Source: a candidate division WOR-3 bacterium
GTDB taxonomy: Bacteria; Hydrothermota; Tepidihabitantia; SM23-42
Direction of reading: 5' to 3'
Length of the DNA: 48,432 nucleotides
Assembly (NCBI GenBank): GCA_011052815.1
Contig: DRIG01000029.1
Span: 1 to 48,432, forward strand
Shown: positions 16,027 through 25,034 of the stretch, piece by piece
Numbering within the stretch: the first letter of the stretch is position 1
Layout: each line of letters starts with the position of its first letter
The notes under the pieces: model-generated
The model's input: only the letters and a program-made list of their open reading frames with translations
Told to the model about the DNA's origin: nothing
Databases searched by the model: none
Program-made: the position numbers and the translations under genes

Positions 16027-17141
16027 CAGGAAATCCTCTTTTTGAACCTTATGATGCTGATACCGAGGAAGAAAGAGGCGAATAAGAACATAGCAAGGAA
16101 GTCGCTCCACAGGGTGGTGATGCCGGAGTCTTTGAGAAAGACCCCCCGAATTACATTGAGAAAGTATTTTGCCGGGACCAGATAAGAAAGTCCTCTGAGG
16201 ATGAAGGGCATACTGCTGATCGGAAAGATGAATCCGGAAAGGAGGAATGCGGGCAGCACCGAGGTGAGGAAGGCGAGCATGGTTGCAATCTGCTGGCTTT
16301 TGGCGATGAGTGAGAGAAAGAGTCCCAGGCCGAGCGCTCCGAGGAGGAAGAGGATCGACGCTGTGTAGTATAGAATGATACTGCCTTTGAACGGAACATT
16401 GAAGACCATTATCCCGGTCAGAAGCACGAGCGTGGTTTGAAGCAGCCCGATTACAAGATAAGGGAAGAGTTTGCCGAATATCAATTCATGGGCTTTTATT
16501 GGCGTGTAGAAGAGCTGTTCCATAGTGCGCCTGTCCCATTCCCGGGCGATGGTCGAAGAGGTGATGAGGGTTCCGATGATCATCAGGATCACGGCGATCA
16601 ACCCCGGCACCACGAAGTTCTGACTCCGCAGTGAAGGGTTATAAAGAAATTTTATTCGGCAGTCGATCGGCATGCCGGCGTTGAAAGAATACCGTTCAGT
16701 GATTATTTTTTGTCGGTAATACTGTGAAGCACCCAGAATATAGCCGAGAAAGACACGTGCCGTGTTGCTGTCGCCGCCGTCGATGATGAGCTGAAATTCA
16801 GCCTCTTCACCGCGCGATATCTTTTTGCTGAATCCTTTCGGGATGATGATGACCGCCTTGACCACACCCTGTTTAAGCAAATTCGAACAGGTGGTTCGGG
16901 ATGAATTCGTTGTGTAGTCGATCTCAAAAGAGCCGCTCGCTTCGAGGGTGTGAAGGAATTCACGGCTTTCTCTTGAGCGGTCGAAATCCACAAAGAGGAG
17001 TCGGATGTTTTTTACGTTGAAGCTGACCGTGTAGCCGAAGAGCAGGAGGAGAAGAACAGGCCAGATGATTGCGAAATAGAGCATCCGCGCATCGCGCAGG
17101 ATGTGAATGATTTCTTTTGTTATGATCGCGGTGATTCTCAT
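16026..17141 (-). CDS. ABC-2 type permease (YbhS-like), first
   Basis: This 371-aa paralogue of the next gene has the same topology: helix MLYFAIIWPVLLLLLFGYTV, an extracytoplasmic domain, then five helices and the coupling motif REWDRRTMEQLFYTPI. Two separate permease genes match the YbhS-YbhR pair of E. coli. Its start overlaps the ATPase stop by 4 bases and its stop overlaps the next start (ATGA), indicating equal, coupled expression of the two channel halves. Confidence 0.9.
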   Translation of the reverse strand: MRITAIITKEIIHILRDARMLYFAIIWPVLLLLLFGYTVSFNVKNIRLLFVDFDRSRESREFLHTLEASGSFEIDYTTNSSRTTCSNLLKQGVVKAVIIIPKGFSKKISRGEEAEFQLIIDGGDSNTARVFLGYILGASQYYRQKIITERYSFNAGMPIDCRIKFLYNPSLRSQNFVVPGLIAVILMIIGTLITSSTIAREWDRRTMEQLFYTPIKAHELIFGKLFPYLVIGLLQTTLVLLTGIMVFNVPFKGSIILYYTASILFLLGALGLGLFLSLIAKSQQIATMLAFLTSVLPAFLLSGFIFPISSMPFILRGLSYLVPAKYFLNVIRGVFLKDSGITTLWSDFLAMFLFASFFLGISIIRFKKRIS

Positions 17142-18055
17142 AGCTGTTGTTCCATTACCGAGAGGAAGACGTCTTCAAGGGTCGGAGTGATTGCCGTGAA
17201 GCGGGTGACCTTCACATTCAGATTCTTCAGTCTCTGTTTCAATTCCGCGGCGTTACTGTCATCTTTCAAGAAGATGTGGAGTGACGAGCCGAATGGAATA
17301 ATCCGTTCGGCGGCGGACTGTTCAGCCGCCTTTTTGATAAGCGGCAGAGGGGTTCCCTGGACGAGCAGCACTTTTTCTTTTATCCCCTTTTTGAGTTCGG
17401 CTGGTTTGCCGAGGGCTCTGATTTTACCCCGTTGAATAAGAGCGACACGTTCACAATGCTCGGCTTCATCCATATAGTGGGTTGTGATGAATATGGTTAC
17501 GCCCTGTTCGTTTTTAAGCCGATAGATCAAATTCCAGAAACGACGGCGTGATATCGGATCAGTTCCGGCAGTGGGCTCGTCAAGGAATAATATTGAAGGG
17601 GAATGCATAAGTGCACAGACCAGGGCAAGGCGCTGTCTCTGTCCCGGTGGAAGTCGGTTTGTAATGGTGTTTTCAAAACCCCCCAACTCTGCGAATTCAA
17701 GAGCCCATCTCTTTTTTCTTTTCTTCTCAGAAAGTGATATACGATAGATCCCAGCGAAGAAGTCGATGTTTTCACCTGCGGTCAAATCCCTGTAGAGGGA
17801 GAATTTCTGGGACATATAACCGATATGCTGTTTTATCTTTTCGTTCTCTTTAATTACGTCAAAACCCGCGACCCTGCCGAAGCCCGACGTCGGTTTAAGA
17901 ACCCCGCACAACATCCTGATGGTGGTCGTTTTACCGGCGCCGTTGGGCCCGAGAAAACCGAATATTTCGCCTTTGTCGACGTCGAAACTTACGTTGTTCA
18001 CTGCGATAAATCCGTTGAAGACTTTCTTCAAATTATCGATCTCAATGATCTTCAT
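17138..18055 (-). CDS. ABC transporter ATP-binding protein with atypical signature
   Basis: This 305-aa ATPase is of the DrrA/YbhF type. Walker A is GPNGAGKTTT and Walker B ILFLDEPTAGTDP, with the switch His in FITTHY. The signature motif is LPPGQRQRLAL instead of LSGGQ, an unusual substitution of the Ser that touches the ATP gamma-phosphate. The C-terminal regulatory domain runs from about residue 220. In E. coli the two NBDs are fused as YbhF; here they are separate genes overlapping by 14 bases. The second, canonical ATPase could supply the functional catalytic site. Confidence 0.9.
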   Translation of the reverse strand: MKIIEIDNLKKVFNGFIAVNNVSFDVDKGEIFGFLGPNGAGKTTTIRMLCGVLKPTSGFGRVAGFDVIKENEKIKQHIGYMSQKFSLYRDLTAGENIDFFAGIYRISLSEKKRKKRWALEFAELGGFENTITNRLPPGQRQRLALVCALMHSPSILFLDEPTAGTDPISRRRFWNLIYRLKNEQGVTIFITTHYMDEAEHCERVALIQRGKIRALGKPAELKKGIKEKVLLVQGTPLPLIKKAAEQSAAERIIPFGSSLHIFLKDDSNAAELKQRLKNLNVKVTRFTAITPTLEDVFLSVMEQQL

Positions 18056-18965
18056 ATTCCCGTTTTATCACGGAGACGAAGACATCTTCAAAGTTCGTCC
18101 CGATACGTTTGACCTGCACCTTCCAGGTTTTCTCTTTAAAAAATTGCTGCAACTTTTTGCCGACAGGGTCTTTAGTTATAAGGTGGAGGGTGTCTCCGAC
18201 CGGATAGAGATCGAGTATCTGCAGTTGTTCGGGGAAGATGTCGATCTTCATCTTTAAAATATCCGGCCCTCTGAGTTCAAATATGTGATAGGGATAACGT
18301 TCTTTTATTCTCAGGGGGTCGTCAAAGAGGAGCAATTCACCTTCATAGAGAAAACCTACTTTTGAACAGCGCTCCGCTTCATCCATGTAAGGTGTCGAGA
18401 TGATGATCGTTGCACCGTCGTCGATGAGTTCATAGAAGAAATCCCATAGTTCTCTTCGTGATATGGGATCGATGCCGGTGGTGGGTTCATCGAGTAGAAG
18501 TAATGGTGGTGTATGGAGAAGGGAACAGATGAGGGCGAGTTTCTTCTGCATGCCTCCGGAAAGATTTTCGGCACGCCGTTTTCGAAACGGCTTCAGGTTC
18601 ATGATTTGAAGCAGCTTTTCTTTCCGTCTGGTACTCTCTTCATCGCCGACCCCGTACATCTTTGCGAAAAAATTCAGGTTTTCTTCCACTGTCAAATCGT
18701 GGTATAAAGAAAACTCCTGGGGTACGACTCCGATCTTCTTTTTCACCGCCTCGGGATTCGCCACAACGTCGACTGCGCAACATTCGATTGTGCCCTGATC
18801 AGGTGTGAGAACACCGGCGAGGAGTCTTAAAAGGGTGGTCTTACCGGCGCCGTCCGGTCCTATCAGACCGAAGAGTTCTCTTTTTTCGATCGAGAGGTTC
18901 AGATTTTTTATCGCCGATTTTTTATTGAATCGTTTATGAAGCCCGACGACTTCAACGATGTGCAT
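18042..18965 (-). CDS. ABC transporter ATP-binding protein, canonical
   Basis: This 307-aa ATPase has complete motifs: Walker A GPDGAGKTTLLRLL, signature LSGGMQKKLAL, Walker B LLLLDEPTTGIDP; the switch region reads IISTPYM with Pro instead of the usual His. So each ATPase of the pair has one degenerate element (signature in the other, H-loop here), which suggests an asymmetric heterodimer with one strong site. It overlaps its neighbours by 14 bases on both sides in the exporter operon. Confidence 0.9.
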   Translation of the reverse strand: MHIVEVVGLHKRFNKKSAIKNLNLSIEKRELFGLIGPDGAGKTTLLRLLAGVLTPDQGTIECCAVDVVANPEAVKKKIGVVPQEFSLYHDLTVEENLNFFAKMYGVGDEESTRRKEKLLQIMNLKPFRKRRAENLSGGMQKKLALICSLLHTPPLLLLDEPTTGIDPISRRELWDFFYELIDDGATIIISTPYMDEAERCSKVGFLYEGELLLFDDPLRIKERYPYHIFELRGPDILKMKIDIFPEQLQILDLYPVGDTLHLITKDPVGKKLQQFFKEKTWKVQVKRIGTNFEDVFVSVIKREYEDH

Positions 18966-19824
18966 TTTCTAAGATCTCGGCATCGGCAGGCATCCCCGGT
19001 AACAATTTCTGCTCAGGATTGGGAATCGTAATCTTAACTGCGAAGACGAGGTCTGCCCGCTCCTCCTTTGTCTGGATGTTTTTCGGTGTGAACTCCGCTT
19101 CCCTGGATATCCAGGTGACCCTGCCTTTGTATACTTCGTCGGGGTATGCATCCACATGGACTTCAGCCTCTGACCCCAGTGATATTTTACCGATTTCAGT
19201 CTCCGGCAGATAGATTTTCAACCAGGCACGATTTAAATCGCCGATGCGGAATATCCTCGCTCCGACGAAGACCGCTTCTCCTTCTTCAAAATTCCGCGCG
19301 AGTACGACGCCGGAGATAGGGCTTGTAATAAAGGCGTTTTCAAGCTGGGTCTTGATCAGTTCCAGGTCGGCTGATACCCCTTCGATATTCTCTTTTGCCT
19401 TTTCTTCATTCATCTTCAGAAGTCGGTATTGAAGTTCATAATTCTCCAATTCCTTCTTCGCGACATTGCCGACGGCGTAGAGTTCACGAATTCTTTCCAG
19501 GTCTTTTTTGAAATCTTCTTTTTTCAATCTGATCTCTTCTAAGGACAACTTCGCGGCATTTAGACCGGTGAGTGCCTTTCGCTGTCGGGTGAGCAGTTCA
19601 CGGTGTTCGATGACGCCGAGCGTATCTCCTTTTTCAACGAGATCTCCTTCTGCAGCAGTCAACTTTTCTATCCTGCCGTTGATCCTGGCGGAGATGTCGA
19701 CTTCTTCCACTTCGATCATACCGGAGCCGGTTATCGCTGTTTTTCTTTCTCCGGTGAAGAGCAGGACCAGTACGGCTGCGATGATTATCAAGATGACGAC
19801 TATGAGAAAAATTTGTTTTTTCAT
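18952..19824 (-). CDS. HlyD/YbhG-type membrane fusion protein
   Basis: This 290-aa periplasmic adaptor has an N-terminal membrane anchor (IFLIVVILIIIAAVLVLLF), a biotinyl-lipoyl half (GRIEKLTAAEGDLVEKGDTLG), a roughly 80-residue coiled coil and the second lipoyl half (ITSPISGVVLARNFEEGEAV). A beta-barrel domain ends near GMPADAEI. It bridges the inner-membrane exporter with an outer-membrane partner, which implies a double-membrane cell. It is the first gene of the operon, with SD GAGGAG before ATG 19824; the outer-membrane component is not in the window. Confidence 0.93.
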   Translation of the reverse strand: MKKQIFLIVVILIIIAAVLVLLFTGERKTAITGSGMIEVEEVDISARINGRIEKLTAAEGDLVEKGDTLGVIEHRELLTRQRKALTGLNAAKLSLEEIRLKKEDFKKDLERIRELYAVGNVAKKELENYELQYRLLKMNEEKAKENIEGVSADLELIKTQLENAFITSPISGVVLARNFEEGEAVFVGARIFRIGDLNRAWLKIYLPETEIGKISLGSEAEVHVDAYPDEVYKGRVTWISREAEFTPKNIQTKEERADLVFAVKITIPNPEQKLLPGMPADAEILENAHR

Positions 19825-19872
19825 ATCACTCCTCTAAGGACAGAAAGATTGTTATTTCCTGAAACTGCTGTG

Positions 19873-19901
19873 ATTATACACGAGGTTATTTATGCTGTCA
19901 A
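19873..19901 (-). promoter_or_regulatory. Promoter of ABC-2 exporter operon
   Basis: Minus strand: TTGACA (19901-19896), 17-base spacer, TATAAT (19878-19873), leader about 40 bases. Confidence 0.6.
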
Positions 19902-19945
19902 CAGGTTTATCACGAATTCCGACGGCATACCACGAGCAATGACAC

Positions 19946-19973
19946 TTGACAGAATAAATAATCTGGGTAGAAT
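19946..19973 (+). promoter_or_regulatory. Promoter of cold-shock gene
   Basis: TTGACA (19946-19951), 16-base spacer, TAGAAT (19968-19973). The mRNA would have a leader of about 78 bases, longer than others here, as is usual for thermoregulated csp genes. Confidence 0.65.
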
Positions 19974-20057
19974 ATCATTAAGCTGGACCGTAAGTTGGAG
20001 GATTTGTAGTATTATACATATCCTTAAAACTTCAGTAATGGCTTGAAAGGAGGTTAT

Positions 20058-20273
20058 GTGCCAACCTACGGAAACGTGAAATGGTTCGACAGTAAAAAGG
20101 GTTTTGGTTTCATCGCGAAAGAAGACGGCAGTGGTGATGTATTCGTCCATTTTACCGATATAGTTGGAGAAGGATATCGCACCCTCCATGAAGGTGAGAG
20201 GGTTAAGTTTGAGATTACACAATCTCCGAAAGGAGAGAAAGCCACCCAGGTTGAACGTGTCGAACGAGAATAA
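20058..20273 (+). CDS. Cold-shock domain protein
   Basis: This is a 71-aa single-domain cold-shock protein (CspA family), an OB-fold that binds single-stranded RNA/DNA. RNP1 (KGFGFI) and RNP2 (VFVHF) are intact. The start is GTG 20058 with AAAGGAGG 4 bases upstream; the TTG at 20043 lies before that SD and would give an extra MKGGY, so it was rejected. The long leader could fold in a temperature-dependent way. A strong terminator follows the stop by 17 bases, making it monocistronic. Confidence 0.95.
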   Translation: MPTYGNVKWFDSKKGFGFIAKEDGSGDVFVHFTDIVGEGYRTLHEGERVKFEITQSPKGEKATQVERVERE

Positions 20274-20290
20274 TGTACACGTCCGGTGTA

Positions 20291-20326
20291 ACAGAGAAGC
20301 CCCTTAATCGGGGCTTCTCTGTTTTT
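20291..20326 (+). terminator. Rho-independent terminator after cold-shock gene
   Basis: A perfect 13-bp stem (20291-20303 with 20310-20322), 6-base loop TTAATC, followed by a T run (GTTTTT). Confidence 0.93.
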
Positions 20327-20337
20327 GCAAATAATTA

Positions 20338-20365
20338 TTGACTTCTTTCTCATCTTATGTAATAT
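20338..20365 (+). promoter_or_regulatory. Promoter giving a leaderless mRNA (hypothetical gene)
   Basis: TTGACT (20338-20343), 16-base spacer, TAATAT (20360-20365), then 7 bases to ATG 20373. It begins just after the csp terminator. Confidence 0.65.
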
Positions 20366-20372
20366 GTATGTA

Positions 20373-21305
20373 ATGGCGACTCATCTGGAGAATATAGAAG
20401 ATATACTTTCTTTTATCGCGAAAGACACCTCTGCTGAAACGATGCTTGATGCACTTTACAAAAAGATTCGATTTCTCGTGGAGCGCTACATCGTTCTCCG
20501 CGATGCTGAAAACTTCACCGCCTATTTCAAATTTTTACTTTCGACCGACAAACTGCCCAAGGAGTTGGTTTTCAACAATAAATTGATCCAGGCGTTCATC
20601 AATCGTACATATGCCGATTCCAAGGAGGAGATACAGAATTTCCGGGGGGACATTCTGTATCGGTATTTAAGCAAAAGTCTTGTAAAGGGGGCGGAAATCA
20701 AAGCCGGTGCCTTAGATGAGTTGGAGAATATCATCAAAAGAGAAAAAGCGCCGTCCCTGGAAATTTTAAAAGAACGTGTCCGCATCGCGATGATTTTAAA
20801 ATGGCTTCAAGGACCCCTTGAGACCCAGCTGTCCGGCGGCTTGCGGGATTACATTACATTTCTGGCGACGATCTATGGACAGTATAAGACAGACCGGGTG
20901 TATAATGTTGATTGGCAGCCTTATGACATCTCCGATGAAGATATGGCGGTACTCAACAGCGAATATGCGGTCTTTGAACTCTCTTTGATGGAAGCGATCA
21001 AACTCATCAGGGAAGCAAGAGCCAGAAAGCCGCGTTCGAACAATTACAAAGACCAGTTCCGTATCGTTCTGATAAGCCTTGATAATCTCGTCAGACTGGC
21101 CAAGAAAGGGGAACTGGATTCACCCCATGCCTTTCGCGATAAGATGATCGTCGCCACGACCCTCATCTATATCCAGGATGAATTTGTCGAGAAGGACCCG
21201 GAATTGAAAAAATTGATTCAACTCTTTGTTTCTCTGTATTATCAGTTCCGGGATAAACATTACACCTCTGTTGAAAAGAAACGGGTGGGGATAAAAGAGT
21301 CCTGA
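20373..21305 (+). CDS. Hypothetical helical protein, 310 aa
   Basis: I do not recognise the family. Start 20373 (MATHLENIEDIL) is preferred because the promoter -10 box ends 7 bases before it; the frame upstream runs into the csp terminator, and ATG 20364 lies inside the -10 box. The protein is soluble and largely alpha-helical and rich in Leu/Lys/Glu/Arg (KTDRVYNVDWQPYDISDED and LIREARARKPR are recognisable landmarks), with no signal peptide. A helical-repeat scaffold is possible. It precedes the HtrA gene by 57 bases and may be co-transcribed with it. Confidence 0.7.
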   Translation: MATHLENIEDILSFIAKDTSAETMLDALYKKIRFLVERYIVLRDAENFTAYFKFLLSTDKLPKELVFNNKLIQAFINRTYADSKEEIQNFRGDILYRYLSKSLVKGAEIKAGALDELENIIKREKAPSLEILKERVRIAMILKWLQGPLETQLSGGLRDYITFLATIYGQYKTDRVYNVDWQPYDISDEDMAVLNSEYAVFELSLMEAIKLIREARARKPRSNNYKDQFRIVLISLDNLVRLAKKGELDSPHAFRDKMIVATTLIYIQDEFVEKDPELKKLIQLFVSLYYQFRDKHYTSVEKKRVGIKES

Positions 21306-21362
21306 TCAGTGAAGATAAAAATTCTGAGGATAATAACCGGTTTAGGCCGAAGGGAGAGTTGT

Positions 21363-23417
21363 ATGAGAGAAGGATTTTATTTTGGCGGGGTCGTTTTTTT
21401 CTTAATTCATTTACTCTTGTTCTTTCCGACAGCATCCGCCGAAAGTGTCCCCGCTGGTCCGGCATTAGAATTTACGGATGATGAGAACGCCGCTGAAATC
21501 GCGGTTGCAAAGATAAAGCCGGCGTTGGTGAGACTCCATGTGGTGACGGTTTACGATGATCAGGGGCGTGAAGTGAAGTACGAGTCGGTCGGGAGCGGAG
21601 TGATTATTACAGAAGAAGGACATATCATCACAAACCACCATGTGGCGGGCAGGGCGAAGCGGATAGTGTGTACGCTCGCAAATAAAGAGGAGATTGAAGC
21701 CGAATTGGTCGGGACCGACCCCCTGGCGGACATTTCCGTGGTCAAACTGCTGCCGAACAAAAAAAGAAAATTTCCGTTTGCACAATTCGGCGACTCGGAT
21801 GAGTTGAAAGTAGGGGACAGGGTGTTTGCCATGGGTAGTCCCCTGGCACTTTCCCAGTCCGTGACCTCGGGTATCGTGAGTAATACAGAATTGGTGATTC
21901 CCGAGGTATTCTGGCCGTTCAGATTCACCCTCGAAGGAGAAGACGTCGGTTCTCTGGTGAGATGGATCGGACACGATGCAGCGATCTATCCGGGAAACTC
22001 GGGCGGTCCTCTTGTGAATGCCGAGGGAGATATCGTCGGGATAAATGAAATCAGTCTGGGTATAGGCGGTGCCATACCCGGCAATCTGGCGAAGAAGATT
22101 GCTTCTGAGTTGATTGCTCATGGAAGAGTCCGGCGCAGCTGGTTCGGTTTTGAGGTTCAGCCGCTTTTAAAACACGGTAATCAGAAAGAAGGGATTTTGA
22201 TCAGCGGTGTCATCGACGGTTCACCGGCGCAGGATGCCGGTTTTTCACCGGGTGACGTGCTTGTCAGATTCAAGGGAAAAGATATCTGCGTTCGTTTTGC
22301 AGAGGAACTTCCGATGTTCAATCAACTCCTTATGGATTGCCCGATAGGAGAGCCGGTGGAAGCCGTCGTCATACGCAACGGTGCAGAGATAACTTTACAT
22401 GTCACCCCGCGGGAACGGGAATATGTGTTGCCGAAGACAGTGGAGCTCAAGAAATGGGGGATTACTGTACGGGATGTCTCTCTTTTTATCGCCAAGGAAC
22501 TCAAAAGGGATAATCAGGACGGCGTGCTCGTCACCTCGGTGCGGCCGGGCGGGCCCTGTGGTGAAGCGAAACCGGCTGTTATCCAGGGTGATATAATCGT
22601 CAGGGTCAATGACCGCTCGATTAGAAATGTAAAGGAACTGGTTGAGTTGACCGAGAAGATCACTGATATAACCCCCATGCTGGTGACCTTTGAACGGAAG
22701 GATGAACGCCATCTTACTGTTGTCGAGGTGGGCATCAAAGAGGTCGAGGCACAGGGTGAAGAGTTGAGAAAGGCATGGCTCGGTGTGGCGATACAGGTGT
22801 TGACAAAGGATATCGCCAGGTCACTCGGCATTGAGGGTTGTAAAGGCGTACGAATTACCCAGGTTTTTAAGAAGACACCTGCTGAACGTGCGGGGATCAA
22901 GGTGGGAGATATAATTGTGGCGGTTGACGGCGATTCTGTGTCCGCCACCAATCCTGCGGATATCGATGTCTTTCCGGTTATGATACGAAGGCACAAGATC
23001 GGTTCCCGGGTTGTACTTACAGTATTACGTGATGATAAAAAATTTGATTTGACCGTGGAACTCGGAAAGTCACCTGTTCCGCCGAATGAGGTGAAACGCT
23101 ACCGCGACACGAATTTTGAACTGGTGGTGCGGGATATCGCTTTTATGGACCGCGTGGAACAGAAATGGGACGACAAAATGAAAGGGGTGCTGGTGGATGA
23201 GGTGAGCAGTGGAGGCTGGGCAGCACTCGCCCACTTAGCAGTGGGTGATCTGATCGTTATGATGGATAATAAGACCGTCGCCGACGTCGAATCGTTCAGA
23301 CGGATTATGTCTGAAGTCAAAGAGAAGAAGTCGAGGAGCGTGGTGCTGCAGGTCATACGCGGCATCCACAGTTTCTTTATTGAAATAGAACCCAATTGGG
23401 AGCAGGGAAACAGGTAG
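21363..23417 (+). CDS. HtrA/DegP-like serine protease with multiple PDZ domains
   Basis: Start ATG 21363 is chosen because GGGAGAG precedes it and it opens a clean signal peptide (residues 1-26, FPTASA). The 684-aa protein has an S1C trypsin domain with the full triad: H93 (ITNHHVAG), D123 (LADISVV) and S213 (GNSGGPL). At least three PDZ-type domains follow (GSPAQDAGFSPGDVLV, TPAERAGIKVGDIIV, WAALAHLAVGDLIVMM), with a further divergent one around VRPGGPCGEAKPAVIQGDIIV. It is longer than DegP (two PDZ). It acts in periplasmic protein quality control. The catalytically dead paralogue follows 22 bases downstream. Confidence 0.92.
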   Translation: MREGFYFGGVVFFLIHLLLFFPTASAESVPAGPALEFTDDENAAEIAVAKIKPALVRLHVVTVYDDQGREVKYESVGSGVIITEEGHIITNHHVAGRAKRIVCTLANKEEIEAELVGTDPLADISVVKLLPNKKRKFPFAQFGDSDELKVGDRVFAMGSPLALSQSVTSGIVSNTELVIPEVFWPFRFTLEGEDVGSLVRWIGHDAAIYPGNSGGPLVNAEGDIVGINEISLGIGGAIPGNLAKKIASELIAHGRVRRSWFGFEVQPLLKHGNQKEGILISGVIDGSPAQDAGFSPGDVLVRFKGKDICVRFAEELPMFNQLLMDCPIGEPVEAVVIRNGAEITLHVTPREREYVLPKTVELKKWGITVRDVSLFIAKELKRDNQDGVLVTSVRPGGPCGEAKPAVIQGDIIVRVNDRSIRNVKELVELTEKITDITPMLVTFERKDERHLTVVEVGIKEVEAQGEELRKAWLGVAIQVLTKDIARSLGIEGCKGVRITQVFKKTPAERAGIKVGDIIVAVDGDSVSATNPADIDVFPVMIRRHKIGSRVVLTVLRDDKKFDLTVELGKSPVPPNEVKRYRDTNFELVVRDIAFMDRVEQKWDDKMKGVLVDEVSSGGWAALAHLAVGDLIVMMDNKTVADVESFRRIMSEVKEKKSRSVVLQVIRGIHSFFIEIEPNWEQGNR

Positions 23418-23439
23418 GGCACCAGGACTGGAGGTTGAG

Positions 23440-24213
23440 ATGAATGAAGATTACAAGGAAAGTATAGAGTTTATGAGAATATGGTTCTTTATATTCTTCA
23501 TCGCAATAAATTTTATCCACGCCGATGAAGCAGCCGAAGCAGCCCGGAAGATCGTTGAGGAACGACAGGATGCGGTTGTGATGATAAAGGTCGTTCTGGA
23601 GATGCATGACTATGAAAACAAGGCAGAGGTTCTGGGCACGATTATTGATCCTTCTGGTTTGGTTATATTATCATTGTCGAGTATCGATCCATCCGCTATG
23701 ACCTTTGGTCTGGACAGTAAGACGAAGATAAAATCGGTTAAACTGCTTCTCTCCGACGGTACCGAGGTGCCGGCCAAGATCGTGCTGCGCGACAGGGATC
23801 TGGATATCGCCTTCCTCAGGCCGACGGAGAAGATCGAAGGTAAAATAGACTGGATCGACCTTAAGGAGAACTGCCGACCCGATATGATGGAACAGGTTGT
23901 TCTTATATCACGTCTGGGAAGTGTTGCCGGTTACACTCCCTATGCTTCGATATGCCGTATTCAGGCGATCGTCGAAAAACCGAGGATGCTTTTTGTGCCG
24001 GGCTTCAGCGGAATATTTGGTGGATTGGGAATCCCCGCCTTCAATTTGAGCGGCGAGTCGGTCGGGATACTTCTGTTGAAGGTCACCAACCCCACCCAAC
24101 TTGATATGGGCGGTATCGGAGGTGGAATACAGAGTATGGGTATGCTGCCGGTTATCCTTCCTGCAGAAGAGATTATTGATGCGGCGAGCCATGTTCCTGA
24201 GTCAGGAGATTAG
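23440..24213 (+). CDS. Catalytically dead HtrA-like paralogue
   Basis: This 257-aa protein has an N-terminal hydrophobic signal or anchor segment (FMRIWFFIFFIAINFIHA) and then a trypsin-like fold recognisable from AVVMIKVVLE, EVLGTIIDPSGLVILSL and RDRDLDIAFLRP. Where HtrA has the His of ITNxHV this protein has LSLSSI. Where HtrA has GNSGGPL it has GGLGIPAFN, so both His and Ser are lost; only the Asp position is kept. It has no PDZ domain. GGAGG 5 bases before ATG 23440 fixes the start. It is probably a regulator, chaperone-like partner or decoy for the upstream protease. Confidence 0.75.
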   Translation: MNEDYKESIEFMRIWFFIFFIAINFIHADEAAEAARKIVEERQDAVVMIKVVLEMHDYENKAEVLGTIIDPSGLVILSLSSIDPSAMTFGLDSKTKIKSVKLLLSDGTEVPAKIVLRDRDLDIAFLRPTEKIEGKIDWIDLKENCRPDMMEQVVLISRLGSVAGYTPYASICRIQAIVEKPRMLFVPGFSGIFGGLGIPAFNLSGESVGILLLKVTNPTQLDMGGIGGGIQSMGMLPVILPAEEIIDAASHVPESGD

Positions 24214-24243
24214 AAGATATAGAAGAGGGGAAGAAGAGCCGAT

Positions 24244-25032
24244 CTATGTATCGAACAGTTCTTTCTTGAGCAGACCGTATCCGTCAAAACAGGTCTTTGT
24301 GGTGAGTAAAATAGTCAGATTGATCGCGATGGTCGTGGAGACGAAGATTGCGATCATTATGGCGATCTGGTATTTGATGGCAAGCAGCGGAGAGAGTCCT
24401 CCCAGAATCTGACCGGTCATCATTCCGGGTAAGAAGACGATACCCATCGTCGCCATTGTGGCGATTGTCGGTTGTAGAGCGGCGCTCAAACTGTTTCTCA
24501 AGTAAGGTAACAGGGCTTCCATGACCGTGGCACCGACCGAAAGTCTGTATAGATACCGCTGTTCATCCCGTCTTATGCTTTTATAGAAATCGGTTATCCC
24601 GATGATGTTTCCTCTTAATGAATTTCCCAGAAGCATGCCGCCGACGACCACAAAGAATCTTGCATCAAGGATATTTTTCAGATTCAGAACAAAGGTCGTG
24701 AAATAGAGGATAACGGCGAAGGTGGCGATGAGGAATGAAATACAGGTGGGTAAAAAGAATATCTTGAATTTCAATTTTACTTTCCTGGTTACATTGAATG
24801 TCGCGACGACGATCATGACGACAAGCCAGAGGATGTTCACAATGGAGGAATTGAGGAGAAAGAGGTATTTCAAGAAGATCCCGATGAGTACGAGTTGAAT
24901 CGCCATCCTCGCGACGGAAATCAGGGTGGTTTTGATTATACCCAGTTTGGTGATGATGCTTATGACAAAGGGTATTATGAGGAGGAGGGAGCACAGAAAT
25001 AATGAAAAATTCGAGATGTCGGGTGTCTGCAT
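24244..25032 (-). CDS. fetB: FetB/YbbM-type ABC permease
   Basis: This 262-aa permease of the UPF0014 family (FetB in E. coli, implicated in iron export and oxidative stress resistance) has about seven hydrophobic helices. It contains family motifs VARMAIQLVLIG, GNSLRGNIIGI and LPGMMTGQILGG. ATG 25032 is chosen over the TTG at 25038 because GGAG is 7 bases from the ATG but too close to the TTG. It follows fetA by 2 bases. Substrate assignment to iron comes from family knowledge only. Confidence 0.85.
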   Translation of the reverse strand: MQTPDISNFSLFLCSLLLIIPFVISIITKLGIIKTTLISVARMAIQLVLIGIFLKYLFLLNSSIVNILWLVVMIVVATFNVTRKVKLKFKIFFLPTCISFLIATFAVILYFTTFVLNLKNILDARFFVVVGGMLLGNSLRGNIIGITDFYKSIRRDEQRYLYRLSVGATVMEALLPYLRNSLSAALQPTIATMATMGIVFLPGMMTGQILGGLSPLLAIKYQIAIMIAIFVSTTIAINLTILLTTKTCFDGYGLLKKELFDT

Positions 25033-25034
25033 TT

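Noticed and set aside
21465-22121. 218-aa minus-strand ORF inside HtrA
   Set aside because: Shadow of a strongly supported gene; no SD, promoter or recognisable motif.
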